Assembly (NCBI GenBank): GCA_965237405.1
Contig: OZ250139.1
Coordinates: forward strand, 2,480,001-2,544,000
Reading direction: 5' to 3'
Source of the DNA: CAUZIB01 sp963663925
GTDB taxonomy: Bacteria > Acidobacteriota > Vicinamibacteria > Vicinamibacterales > UBA8438
Length of the DNA stretch: 64,000 nt
The position numbers and the translations under genes are program-made. Below the pieces are notes generated by a model, which searched no databases, was not told the DNA's origin, and saw nothing but the letters and a program-made list of their open reading frames with translations. Each line of letters starts with the position of its first letter. Position 1 is the stretch's first letter. Positions 8,825-17,681 of this stretch are shown in pieces.

Positions 8825-9076
8825 TTAATTCTGAACCGTCCAGCGCACGATTGGGACCGATATGAGGACGTATTTCCGTCTCAGCACGACGACATGCGCG
8901 GCGTAGTCCCGCTTGTCGACCTGCCCCTCCACTTGGCGCTGCCTAAGCTGTCGGAGTTCGAACCGGTAGAGGTCACTCACGAATTCGTGTACGAGCTCGG
9001 GGCGAGTTGTCGGCGTCGGTGTAACCCCGTGCAGCGCCAGCTGTTCGAGAACCTGCGAATGATAGATGTAGCTCAC
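8825..9076 (-). CDS. Small conserved-looking protein downstream of aldolase
   Basis: 83 residues from the GTG at 9076. The longer frame up to 9259 overlaps the aldolase and is not credible in its N-terminal half. The sequence has a helix (HSQVLEQLALHGVTPTPTT), an acidic-basic helix (LVHEFVSDLYRFELRQLRQR) and a KRDYAAHVVVLRRKYVLISVPI strand-like end. The balanced residue mix and helix pattern look like a real protein rather than a shadow frame. It begins 21 bp after the aldolase stop on the same strand, so it is probably co-transcribed. No function is known to me and no ribosome binding site is clear. Confidence 0.55.
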   Translation of the reverse strand: MSYIYHSQVLEQLALHGVTPTPTTRPELVHEFVSDLYRFELRQLRQRQVEGQVDKRDYAAHVVVLRRKYVLISVPIVRWTVQN

Positions 9077-9096
9077 GCCGTGGTCAGCGCGTCGGC

Positions 9097-10122
9097 CTAG
9101 TCCACCCCGTAGGTGGCGAACCAGGACCCCGCCGCTTTCAGACGTTCGTTGACATTCGCAATATTGGCCGCGCCCTCCGTTTCCAGCCAGCGCCGAAAGG
9201 CATCTACGCCCTCGCGCGCGAAGACCGGGATACCCTCCTTCCACGTTGCACGCCCACACAAGACGCCCGCCCAGTTCACGCCGGACTCTGCCGCGAGCTC
9301 GAGTGACTCGGTGAACTCGGCATTACTCACGCCGGCCGAAAGAAAGATGAAGGGCTTCGTAGCCACGTGCGCGGCGGCGCGGAAGTGCTCGATCGCTTCG
9401 GCTCTGGTGTACGCCAGGTCGCCACTGTAGCTCTGAGTGCCCTCGACGAACTTCATGTCGATTGGGATCTCGACCTTCATGACGTCCACGCTGTACCGAT
9501 CTCTAGTGAACTCCGCAATGCTTCCCGCCACGACGCCGGGCTTGACCTTTGCGGCCTCCAACCCCTTCTCATGCCTGCCCTCGGCACCATAACCCATAAA
9601 CTCCAGAAAGAACGGTATGTCGTTGGTCCGACACTCGTCGCCAATGCGTTCGACAAAAGCGTGCTTCTCTTCGTTGATCTCAGCCGGATCGTGCGGGGTG
9701 TAATACAAGAGCACCTTCACGCAATCGGCTCCAGCCTCCTTAAGGCGTCGGACTGACCAGTGCGGAAGCAGGTCCGGCAGCCGTCCGGGACGCATGTTGT
9801 CGTAGCCGCTCGCCTCGTACGCCAACAAGAGTCCGGCGTTGGCGCTACGCTTTTTGGATGGTCCGATGCCCCATTGCGGATCGAGCAGAATCGCTGAAGC
9901 GTGAGGAGTCAGCACCTCGGTTACGGCGCCTTTGAAGTCCTCCATCATCACATCGCTCACCTCACCCCCACTGAGCTGTCCAAGGGCCTTCTTCAGCGAC
10001 CCGCGTTGGTCCATCGCCGCCGCAGCGATAATCCCACTTTCCGTTGACACGGCCTTCATTCCCGCCAGCTTTCCTGGCGTCAGTGTCAAGCTCGTCTTAT
10101 TCAATGTGCTCTGGCTCCTCAT
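9097..10122 (-). CDS. lacD: Tagatose-1,6-bisphosphate aldolase-like class I aldolase
   Basis: 341 residues, matching the length of LacD-type aldolases (about 325 to 340). Opening motifs are GIIAAAAMDQRGSLKKAL and SAILLDPQWG. Two conserved lysines are visible: CVKVLLYYTP (Lys about 136) and VMKVEIPID (Lys about 216), the latter at the place of the Schiff-base lysine. FFLEFMGYG and LSAGVSNAEFTESLELA are also family blocks. The enzyme splits tagatose-1,6-bisphosphate, and often fructose-1,6-bisphosphate, into dihydroxyacetone phosphate and glyceraldehyde-3-phosphate. No tagatose pathway genes are nearby, so it may serve as a general sugar-bisphosphate aldolase. Confidence 0.85.
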   Translation of the reverse strand: MRSQSTLNKTSLTLTPGKLAGMKAVSTESGIIAAAAMDQRGSLKKALGQLSGGEVSDVMMEDFKGAVTEVLTPHASAILLDPQWGIGPSKKRSANAGLLLAYEASGYDNMRPGRLPDLLPHWSVRRLKEAGADCVKVLLYYTPHDPAEINEEKHAFVERIGDECRTNDIPFFLEFMGYGAEGRHEKGLEAAKVKPGVVAGSIAEFTRDRYSVDVMKVEIPIDMKFVEGTQSYSGDLAYTRAEAIEHFRAAAHVATKPFIFLSAGVSNAEFTESLELAAESGVNWAGVLCGRATWKEGIPVFAREGVDAFRRWLETEGAANIANVNERLKAAGSWFATYGVD

Positions 10123-10226
10123 TAGTCATTACCGCAACGCATACTTGCCCACTGACCCGAATCGGTATTCTAGCACCGCATCCGCCGCTTCCGCGCCACG
10201 AGATCAACGTGCTACCCTAGTATTCC

Positions 10227-12470
10227 GTGTCAGTCTCGACACGTAACTTATTCGCTACACGCCATCGCCGATCACTCGTCGCGCCCGCAACAGTTCTGCT
10301 GGCACTGCTGGCCGTTGCCTCACCGGTGACCAGCGCACAGACGGACGCGCTCCGACTCCCGCCCCCAACCTTTCCAGACGTAAGGGCGCTATGGCTGGCC
10401 GGACGAATCGACGATGCGATCGCCCAGCTCGAACGAACGCTCCCGCGCGACGACGCCGACCAGCCGCTGGATGCGATCATCTTACGCGCTACCCTGCACG
10501 ACGCGACGGCGCAACAGCTCGAAGCCGAAAGACTATGGCGGCTCGTGATCGATCGTAAGATTTGGATGCGAACGTTCGCGCGACGCGCGCTCGTCAAGAG
10601 CCTCGCGTCGCGACGTAAGCCATCTGAGGCAGAGTTAATCCTCAACGAACTCAGCCAAAGCGACCCGCTTCGCCATCTCGACCTCGCGCTGCGGGTTGCC
10701 GATGCCCACCGCGAGCTGGGGAAGCCAAACGAGGCGCGCCGTGTCTATCGCCAGATCGTCAGCCGACAGCCACGCAGTACATCCGCAGATGCCGCCCGCC
10801 TCGGCATCGCCACGACGCTGGAATCGGACGGCAATATCGACGCTGCGCTTGCCCAGCTCCGTGACGCCAAACGACTACAGCACAGCGCGGAGACCTTCGA
10901 ACGAGCGGTCGAAGCAGAACGCCGAATCGCGAGCGCCACCGGCCGTCAGCTAGCGCCACTCACCGAAGCGGACTACCGCTCGCTGACCCGAAGGCTACGC
11001 AACTCATCCCGTTACGACGCAACGCTCGAGCTCATCGCCGAGTGGCGGTCGGTGCACGCACCGCCGGATGGTGACCCGCGCATCGAATGGGAACAAATCA
11101 AGACGCTGTACAACCGACGCTCGAACGATGCCGCCGTGACCGCAAGTCAATCGTTCTATTCGCAATTTCCCGACAGCGCTCTCGTACCGGACGTCAAACT
11201 GACCGAGTTTCGGATCGCGGTACGAAAAGCCGACACCGAACGCGCACGGCACACCGGCCTTGAGCTTTGGGAAGGACGCGTCCCTGGCGTGACTACCAAA
11301 CATCGCTGGGACACCGCCAACCTCCTGGCGGCCTATCTTGTCGCGGTTGGCGACATCGAGGGTGGACTCGATCTCTACCGAGGTCTCTTTCAAGCGGCTG
11401 AGTCTGACAACAATCGGCGCGCGATTCTGTGGCGGGCCGGCGTCGCGGCTTTGAGGAACGGCCAGCGCGGTCGGGCGATGACCAACCTGCGGGCACTAAT
11501 AGACCGATCGCCGACCGGCGAGCTCGTCCCAGCCGGCCTCTATTGGCTGGCCCGCGCCGAACGGGAGACCGACCCGGCGCTCGCCACCCGACGGCTCGAA
11601 GCGCTCACACGACGGTTTCCCTATCACTATTACGGCGAGCGGGCACGGCGGGAGCTAATCCGGCTGAACGGCGATGTCGGGCTAAGTGCACCCGCCGAAC
11701 CGACGGTCACTTTCCCCAACTTGGTTGTCTCGGAAGCATCAAAAATACGGGCCGAGTATCGAGCTGCGATGGCGTTGGCACGAGCCGGACTTATCGACGA
11801 TGCCGCTTGGTATCTCAACCGGCTCCTCGCCGATCGGCAACGTGACCTCGGGCTGGCGCTGCTGACGATCCGCGCCTCGGCCGCCGCCGGAGACTACGCG
11901 CGCGTTGCCCGACTCCTTGTCAATCATTTCGGCCGATTTCTTCAAGAGCCGGCATCAGAACTCCCCGAAGATTTCTGGGGTTTAGTCTACCCGAGACCAT
12001 TCTGGCGGGACGTCAGCGCGGCGGGCCAACGGCACGGAGTCGACCCGATGCTGCTCGCGTCGCTAATGCGTCAAGAGTCTCGCTTCGATCCCACGGCGCG
12101 TTCACCAGTCGGTGCCATCGGGCTCTTTCAAGTCATGCCCTACACGGCCGAAACGCTGGCTGAAAGCGCCGGTATCAGCGATATGATCGCCGGGCGTGTC
12201 AACGAGGCGACACTGGCACAGCCCGCCGTCAACGCGATGCTCGGCGCGCGTCTAACCAGCAACCTACTCAATATGTTCGACAGCGCCATCGCACCAGTGG
12301 CCGCCTCCTACAATGCAGGCGAAGAACGTGTTGCGGTCTGGTGGTCAGCCGCGCAAGGTTGGCCGGAGGATTTCTTCGTCGACACGATCCCATACACGGA
12401 AACACGCAGGTTCGTGCGCGAGGTCCTCACAAACTACTGGACCTACCAAAGGCTCTACAGGGATCAGTAA
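10227..12470 (+). CDS. Soluble lytic transglycosylase (Slt70-like), exported
   Basis: 747 residues from a GTG start. The N-terminus has a signal peptide (VLLALLAVASPVTSAQ). Residues of roughly 40 to 580 form an alpha-superhelix of TPR-like units, as in Slt70. The catalytic SLT domain lies at the C-terminus: SLMRQESRFDP carries the catalytic glutamate (about 617), followed by GAIGLFQVMP and ASYNAGEERV. It cuts glycan strands of peptidoglycan, leaving 1,6-anhydromuramic acid ends, in the periplasm. Its end overlaps the end of the convergent ggt pseudogene by 7 bp. Confidence 0.92.
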   Translation: MSVSTRNLFATRHRRSLVAPATVLLALLAVASPVTSAQTDALRLPPPTFPDVRALWLAGRIDDAIAQLERTLPRDDADQPLDAIILRATLHDATAQQLEAERLWRLVIDRKIWMRTFARRALVKSLASRRKPSEAELILNELSQSDPLRHLDLALRVADAHRELGKPNEARRVYRQIVSRQPRSTSADAARLGIATTLESDGNIDAALAQLRDAKRLQHSAETFERAVEAERRIASATGRQLAPLTEADYRSLTRRLRNSSRYDATLELIAEWRSVHAPPDGDPRIEWEQIKTLYNRRSNDAAVTASQSFYSQFPDSALVPDVKLTEFRIAVRKADTERARHTGLELWEGRVPGVTTKHRWDTANLLAAYLVAVGDIEGGLDLYRGLFQAAESDNNRRAILWRAGVAALRNGQRGRAMTNLRALIDRSPTGELVPAGLYWLARAERETDPALATRRLEALTRRFPYHYYGERARRELIRLNGDVGLSAPAEPTVTFPNLVVSEASKIRAEYRAAMALARAGLIDDAAWYLNRLLADRQRDLGLALLTIRASAAAGDYARVARLLVNHFGRFLQEPASELPEDFWGLVYPRPFWRDVSAAGQRHGVDPMLLASLMRQESRFDPTARSPVGAIGLFQVMPYTAETLAESAGISDMIAGRVNEATLAQPAVNAMLGARLTSNLLNMFDSAIAPVAASYNAGEERVAVWWSAAQGWPEDFFVDTIPYTETRRFVREVLTNYWTYQRLYRDQ

Positions 12471-14183
12471 CCAACTGCGACACTCCCAGTAGTACGTCGG
12501 TCGGCGGCACCCTCGAGCGTATCCGCGACTCGATCGTCACCGATCGAGTGAGCCGAGCCCTGCCGTGCGCGTTCCACCAACACGTGGCCCCGCGCCTGCA
12601 ACAAGCTGAGGGTATCGCGCAACAACCCTCCACGTTCGTACTGTATCCGGTCAGGAAGCCACTCGTGATGGAAGCGTGGCGCGTCAACAGCAGCCTGGAT
12701 ATTCATCCCGAAGTCAATGACGTTGACGATAATCTGCAGCACTGTGTTGATAATCGTTCGGCCGCCTGGGCTCCCGGTCACCAGAACCAGTCGCCCATCC
12801 TTCGTGACGATCGTCGGCGTCATGCTCGATAGCATGCGCTTGCCAGATTCGGCCAAGTTCGGCGCTGTTCCGATCAGTCCCGTCTCATCGGTGAATCCAG
12901 GCCCAGCGTTGAAATCACCCATTTCGTTATTGAGAAGGAAACCGGCACCAGGCACGACGATCTTCGATCCGTACAGCTGCTCGAGTGTATACGTCAGTGA
13001 CACGGCGTTACGATCACGGTCAACAACCGACACGTGCGTGGTCTCGTTTCCTTTGGCCGACCACTCGAACAACGTGGCTGACGATCGGGAGGCTATATTG
13101 GGTCGAATCGTGCCTCTGAGCTGTCGCGCATAGGGTTTCGAGATGATCCGATTGACCGGCATATTCGGATTGAAGGCTGGATCGCCCAGATACCGAGCCC
13201 GGTCCGCGTAAGCTCGTCGCATCGCTTCCGACATCAGGTGCACAGCATTGGCCGACCCGAATCCATTCGAGGACAGCCCGTATCCCTCGATAATATTGAG
13301 CATCTGGATCAACGCTGCTCCCCCCGAGCTAATCGGCGGCATCGAGAGAATCTCGTGCCCGCGGTACTGGCCAGCCGGGGGGGGGCGTCTAACCGAACGA
13401 TAAGCGGCAAGATCAGCCTGGGTGATCAACCCCCCGTTGGCCTGCATTTCTTATTCGATCAGCTCAGCGGTCCGCCCACGATAGAAGCCGTCCGGGCCCA
13501 GGGCCCCGATCCGATCGAGTGTGCGCGCCAGGTCGAGCTGCTTGAGGATATCGCCGGTCTCGTACGGTTTGCCGTCCTTCGAGAATTGCGTGCGCGCCGC
13601 GGCGTACCTCGACATTTGCCCGAGAACGGAGGCTAGCGAGTCCGCAAGATGCCGCGGAATCGCAAACCCATCTTGCGCAAGTTCGATGGCAGGGCGAACG
13701 AGTCGCGCCCAAGAAAGCCGCCCGCCATCCGACCACGCGAGATGAAGGCCAGCGACCGTTCCTGGCACGCCAACAGCAACGTGACTATGGTGGTGCAGAT
13801 CTGGATCATATTTGCCGTTGACCAGGAACATGTCGGGACGAGACGCTCCAGGAGCCACCTCTCGAAAGTCATACGTAACAGGATCACCGGAGTTAGGTCT
13901 AAACACCAGGAACCCGCCACCACCGATGTTGCCAGCCGCAGGGTAGGTAACTGCCAGAACGAAGGCCGTCGCGACCGCAGCATCGACGGCATTGCCTCCG
14001 TCTTTGAGGACCTGGAGGCCTGCGTTTACCGCCTGGGCCTCTGCGGCTACGACCATCCCGTGGCGGGCGCGAACCGGCCACGAGCTTGACTGACCCTCTG
14101 AAGTCTGAAGACAGTGGTGCCAGTGTGATCACTAGGGCTGCAACGACCCAGCATCCGGAACACCAAAGGACACGCCCTTGCAT
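12464..14183 (-). pseudogene. ggt: Gamma-glutamyltransferase, broken by a stop and a frameshift
   Basis: The coding potential spans a full gamma-glutamyltransferase: signal-peptide frame from 14183 (WVVAALVITLAPLSS), the typical PVRARHGMVVAAEAQAVNAG start of the large subunit, GNAVDAAVATAFVLAVT, and the small-subunit start GNETTHVSVVD with the self-cleavage threonine. Two lesions are visible. The signal-peptide frame and the body frame differ, so a shift lies around 14065-14110. A TAA at 13451-13453 interrupts the large subunit between GRTAELIE and EMQANGGLITQ. An ATG lies only one codon after this stop, so reinitiation is conceivable, but the two halves would not be the natural subunits. A 9-base G run is at 13377-13385. 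Calling it a pseudogene assumes the assembly is correct. Confidence 0.8.
13377..13385. repeat. Homopolymer run of nine G inside ggt
   Basis: Nine consecutive G (C on the coding strand) encode part of the proline-rich segment RRPPPAG. The reading frame across the run is intact in this assembly. Such runs are slippage-prone. A similar run of eight G lies at 32790-32797 in the M16 gene. Confidence 0.7.
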
Positions 14184-14232
14184 GAAGCTGATGATAGCTC
14201 CTGGGGCATGAGAATCAGTAAGATCTCAAGAC

Positions 14233-15210
14233 ATGAGACGCACTCCGTCGGCGATCACGGTCTTTGGTCTGACGCTCGTGTCACTGGCGATTGGGTGTAA
14301 CCCGCCCCTCACTCAGCGCCTGTCTGTCGCGACCGGCGGGACCGGCGGCGTCTACTACCCCTACGGTGGCGGCGTCGCGAAAGTGATCAGCGACGCCATT
14401 GACGGAGTCGAGGCAACGGCCGAAGTCACGCCCGGCACGGTCGATAACTTAAAGTTCATTGCGAACCGCTCCGCCGACATCGCCTTCGCACTCGCCGATT
14501 CGCTCGATGACGCGTACGCGGGGCGCGAAGTGTTCAGTGACTTCGGCGCGGTCCCGGCCCGCGCGCTCGCCGTGCTGTTCGACAACTACAACCATGTCGT
14601 CACATTCGAAGGTACCGGCATTTCCACGGTCGCGGATCTGGATGGCCGCATTGTGTCGACGGGGTCACCCGGCAGCGGTACCGAAATCAGCGCGTTTCGG
14701 ATTCTCGAGGCTGCGGGGGTGAGCCCGGAGAGCATCCGACGGCAGAGCCTTGGAGCGGCACAATCGGTCGGCGCGCTCAAGGACGGCAAGATCGAAGCGT
14801 TCTTCTGGAGCGGGGGCATCCCGACGGGATCCGTACTCAATCTCGCAACCACGCCCGGTCGAACGATCAAGATTGTGTCGACCGAGGCGCTCTTGCCAGC
14901 GCTACAGGAACGCTTTGGCAGTGCCATCTACCATAACGCCACCATCCCGCAATCGACCTATCCGGGAATGGCAAGTGACGTGGTGACGATTGCGGTGGCG
15001 AACGTACTTGTCGTCCACGAATCGATGGATAGCGACCTGGCGCGACGGATCACCGAGGCTCTGTTTCTACATCATGACGTACTGGCGGCCATTCACCCCA
15101 TGGCCGCCCTGCTGTCACATGACACGGCCGTGACGGGGTCGCCCATTCCCTTTCACGATGGCGCCATCGCTTACTATCGCGAGCAGGGTGCGTGTTGCGA
15201 GGGACAGTAG
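14233..15210 (+). CDS. TAXI-family TRAP transporter substrate-binding lipoprotein
   Basis: 325 residues. A lipoprotein signal (LVSLAIGC, Cys about 22) indicates anchoring to a membrane on the periplasmic side. The body matches TAXI solute receptors: SVATGGTGGVYYPYGGGVAKVI at the start, ADIAFALADS, then LDGRIVSTGSPGSGTE and GALKDGKIEAFFWSGGIPTG. TAXI receptors bind small acids such as glutamate or 2-oxoglutarate and hand them to a fused TRAP permease. That permease follows, overlapping by one base (TAGTG), so the pair forms a transport operon. The substrate cannot be read from the sequence. Confidence 0.9.
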   Translation: MRRTPSAITVFGLTLVSLAIGCNPPLTQRLSVATGGTGGVYYPYGGGVAKVISDAIDGVEATAEVTPGTVDNLKFIANRSADIAFALADSLDDAYAGREVFSDFGAVPARALAVLFDNYNHVVTFEGTGISTVADLDGRIVSTGSPGSGTEISAFRILEAAGVSPESIRRQSLGAAQSVGALKDGKIEAFFWSGGIPTGSVLNLATTPGRTIKIVSTEALLPALQERFGSAIYHNATIPQSTYPGMASDVVTIAVANVLVVHESMDSDLARRITEALFLHHDVLAAIHPMAALLSHDTAVTGSPIPFHDGAIAYYREQGACCEGQ

Positions 15211-17153
15211 TGGAACGTCCAGGACGTTCTCAGCACTCCTCACCTGACACGCCGCCCGATCCACCCGACGACCCGGAGTCTGAGGTTTCCACTCGACGTC
15301 TATCCGGCTTCGTCGCGCGTCTCGCGACGACGTTGGCAGCGGGCCTGTCGATCTATGCGCTCTACTGGGTCGTGGCCATCGTCCAACCACAGGTCTATCG
15401 AGTGAGCTTCCTGTTGATCGCGCTCATCCTGACGTTCCTGCTCTACCCGGCTGCTCCCCGCTGGCGGGCTCGCGTCACTTGGCTTGATTGGAGTCTGATC
15501 GTACTCGCCCTCGTCGCACTCAGTTGGCCAATCGTCGACTTCGACCAGTTCGTCTACCGGGCCGCGACCCCGAACAATATTGACCTGACACTTGGAATCA
15601 TCACGACGCTTTTGGTACTGGAAGCCACGCGTCGAACGGTTGGCGCCATCCTGCCGGTGACCGCGGCTGTGTTCCTAATTTACGGATACTACGGTCCGCT
15701 GCTTGAACTCGTTGGGCTAAACATTATTGCACACCGCGGATACGACCTCATGCGCCTGGTTGGAACGCTGTACATGACGCTCGAAGGGATCTTCGGCGTG
15801 CCACTGGATGTCGCCGCGACCTACATCGTGCTCTTCACGATTTTTGGGGCCATTCTCACCCACTCGGGCGCCGGGCAGTTCTTCATCAACTGGACAATGT
15901 CGGCGCTAGGACGGTCGGGAAGCGGCGCGGGGCCTGGTCGGACCGTGGCGATGTCCGGATTTCTTCTCGGTACCGTATCGGGGAGCGGCGTGGCAACGAC
16001 CGTGACGCTGGGCGCCATTGCCTGGCCCCTGCTCCGGCGCGCTGGATTTTCAGCCGAAGTCGGCGGAGGCATTCTATCCGCAAGCGGCATCGGAGCCATC
16101 ATGGCGCCTCCGACGATGGGCGCGGCAGCCTTTCTCATCGCCGAGTTCCTCAACATCTCGTATTTGCAAGTCATCGCGATGGCGTTCATTCCAACGGTGC
16201 TCTACTATTTCTCGATCGTTCTCATGATCGAGGCCGACGCGAGGCGGCTGGGCACGAAGAGCGTCGATGTCGACCTTCCACCGGTCGCGGTCCTGACACG
16301 CCAATCCGGTTATTACTTTCTGCCGCTCGTGGCGATCGTCGTGCTGCTGCTTACGGGCGTCACGCCGTTCCGTGCCGTATTCCTGGCAACGGCCCTGGCA
16401 ATCGGCCTCAGCTTCCTGCGTTCGGAGACAGCACTGAAACCGAAGCGCCTGATTCAGGCGCTGGAATCGGGCGGCAAAGGAGTACTCTCCGTTGCCGCCA
16501 CCACGGCGACGGCAGGCATCATCGTGGGCGTGGTCACACTGAGCGGCCTCGGACTGAAGATCGCCGGAATCATCGTTACGCTCGCTGGGGAAAGCGTGCT
16601 TCTGACCGTCCTCTACGCGGCCATTGCCGTGTGGATGCTCGGACTGGCCGTTCCGGTAACCGCGTCTTACATCATCGCAGCGGTGATGATCGCCCCGGCG
16701 CTTACGCTGGTCGGCGTACCCGCGACAGCTGCCCACATGTTCATCTTCTACTACGCGGTGCTCTCCGAGGTGAGCCCGCCGACAGCCTTGTCACCGTTTG
16801 CAGCGGCCGCGATCACCGGCGCGAATCCGTTCCGCACCATGATGCTGACCTGGAAGTACACCCTCCCGGCGTTCCTCGTTCCATTTGCCTTCACGCTGAA
16901 CCCTGATGGGCTTGGAATTCTCCTTCAGGCTCCGCTGGGCGATGTCGTCAGAACCGTTAGCACCGCTACGATCGGCGTCAGCGCCCTCGCGATGGGCCTG
17001 GGTGGATGGTTTGTTCGAGAAACGTTGCCCGCAGAGCGGGTGCTTGCGGTGACAGGGGGGCTGCTCCTGTTCTACGCCACCACAGTCACCGATGTGCTCG
17101 GGCTCGGACTATTCGGGGTGGCGGTTGCGATCCATTTATTGCGAGGTACATAG
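15210..17153 (+). CDS. TRAP transporter permease, fused small and large subunits
   Basis: 647 residues from the GTG at 15210, chosen because GAGGGA lies 5 bases upstream and the start overlaps the stop of the binding-protein gene by one base; GTG 15192 is the alternative. The protein has about 16 or more hydrophobic segments: an N-terminal four-helix DctQ-like part and a long DctM-like part with GSGVATTVTLGAIAWPLLRR, GAIMAPPTMGAAAFLIAEFL and SEVSPPTALSPFAAAAITG. These are the ion-coupled membrane component of TAXI-type TRAP transporters, which import organic acids using a sodium gradient. Confidence 0.92.
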   Translation: MERPGRSQHSSPDTPPDPPDDPESEVSTRRLSGFVARLATTLAAGLSIYALYWVVAIVQPQVYRVSFLLIALILTFLLYPAAPRWRARVTWLDWSLIVLALVALSWPIVDFDQFVYRAATPNNIDLTLGIITTLLVLEATRRTVGAILPVTAAVFLIYGYYGPLLELVGLNIIAHRGYDLMRLVGTLYMTLEGIFGVPLDVAATYIVLFTIFGAILTHSGAGQFFINWTMSALGRSGSGAGPGRTVAMSGFLLGTVSGSGVATTVTLGAIAWPLLRRAGFSAEVGGGILSASGIGAIMAPPTMGAAAFLIAEFLNISYLQVIAMAFIPTVLYYFSIVLMIEADARRLGTKSVDVDLPPVAVLTRQSGYYFLPLVAIVVLLLTGVTPFRAVFLATALAIGLSFLRSETALKPKRLIQALESGGKGVLSVAATTATAGIIVGVVTLSGLGLKIAGIIVTLAGESVLLTVLYAAIAVWMLGLAVPVTASYIIAAVMIAPALTLVGVPATAAHMFIFYYAVLSEVSPPTALSPFAAAAITGANPFRTMMLTWKYTLPAFLVPFAFTLNPDGLGILLQAPLGDVVRTVSTATIGVSALAMGLGGWFVRETLPAERVLAVTGGLLLFYATTVTDVLGLGLFGVAVAIHLLRGT

Positions 17154-17229
17154 ACTGGCCTGTGTTCCTTTGTTACGATTGCAGTTAGGTTTCATGACCG
17201 TGCTGGTCGCAACCGTGGGCAGTGCGAGT

Positions 17230-17235
17230 GGAGGA
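17230..17235 (+). promoter_or_regulatory. Ribosome binding site deciding the ferritin-like start
   Basis: GGAGGA directly before GTG 17239. It supports that codon over the ATG at 17194, although the spacing of three to four bases is short. Confidence 0.55.
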
Positions 17236-17238
17236 TTC

Positions 17239-17664
17239 GTGACCAAAGAAGAACTCATCGCACGATTAAACGATGACCTCGCCAACGAGCTCGGTGCGGT
17301 CATCATGTATCTGACGTACGCCGCGCGCGCAACCGGCCCTTACCGGCCACAGCTTTCTCAGTTCTTCCTTGCCGAAGTCGCCGACGAACAACTTCATGCG
17401 CAGTACCTGGCCAACAAGATCGTCGCCCTCGGCGGCGAACCGACAACGGTTCCACGAGCAGTGGCAACACCAGACGGCAACCGACGCATGCTGGAGGAAG
17501 TCCTGAAGGCCGAAAACGAAGCAACCATAGGCTACACGCTGCGTGCGAAGCAGGCCGAGGAGTATGGGGACAAGGGTCTCGTGGTCCAGCTGGAAGACTT
17601 CATCCGCGACGAGAGCAGTCACGTCGAAGAAACCGACCGGATCTTGAGGGATTGGCCGCTGTAA
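17239..17664 (+). CDS. Ferritin-like diiron protein
   Basis: 141 residues. GTG 17239 is chosen because GGAGGA ends 3 bases before it and the ferritin helix begins immediately (TKEELIARLNDDLANELGAVIMY); a longer frame adds a poor N-terminus. Four helices carry the expected carboxylate/histidine pattern: ELGAVIMY, ADEQLHAQYL, ENEATIGY and RDESSHVEETDRIL. This is the ferritin/bacterioferritin-like fold with a dinuclear iron site. It could store or oxidise iron; no haem-binding methionine is evident. It stands alone between the TRAP transporter and ettA. Confidence 0.8.
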   Translation: MTKEELIARLNDDLANELGAVIMYLTYAARATGPYRPQLSQFFLAEVADEQLHAQYLANKIVALGGEPTTVPRAVATPDGNRRMLEEVLKAENEATIGYTLRAKQAEEYGDKGLVVQLEDFIRDESSHVEETDRILRDWPL

Positions 17665-17681
17665 GAGATGGGGTCCTCGAT

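Noticed and set aside
8825..9259. 144-residue minus-strand frame
   Set aside because: Its first 60 residues lie inside the aldolase gene and have no protein-like pattern; only the part from 9076 is kept.
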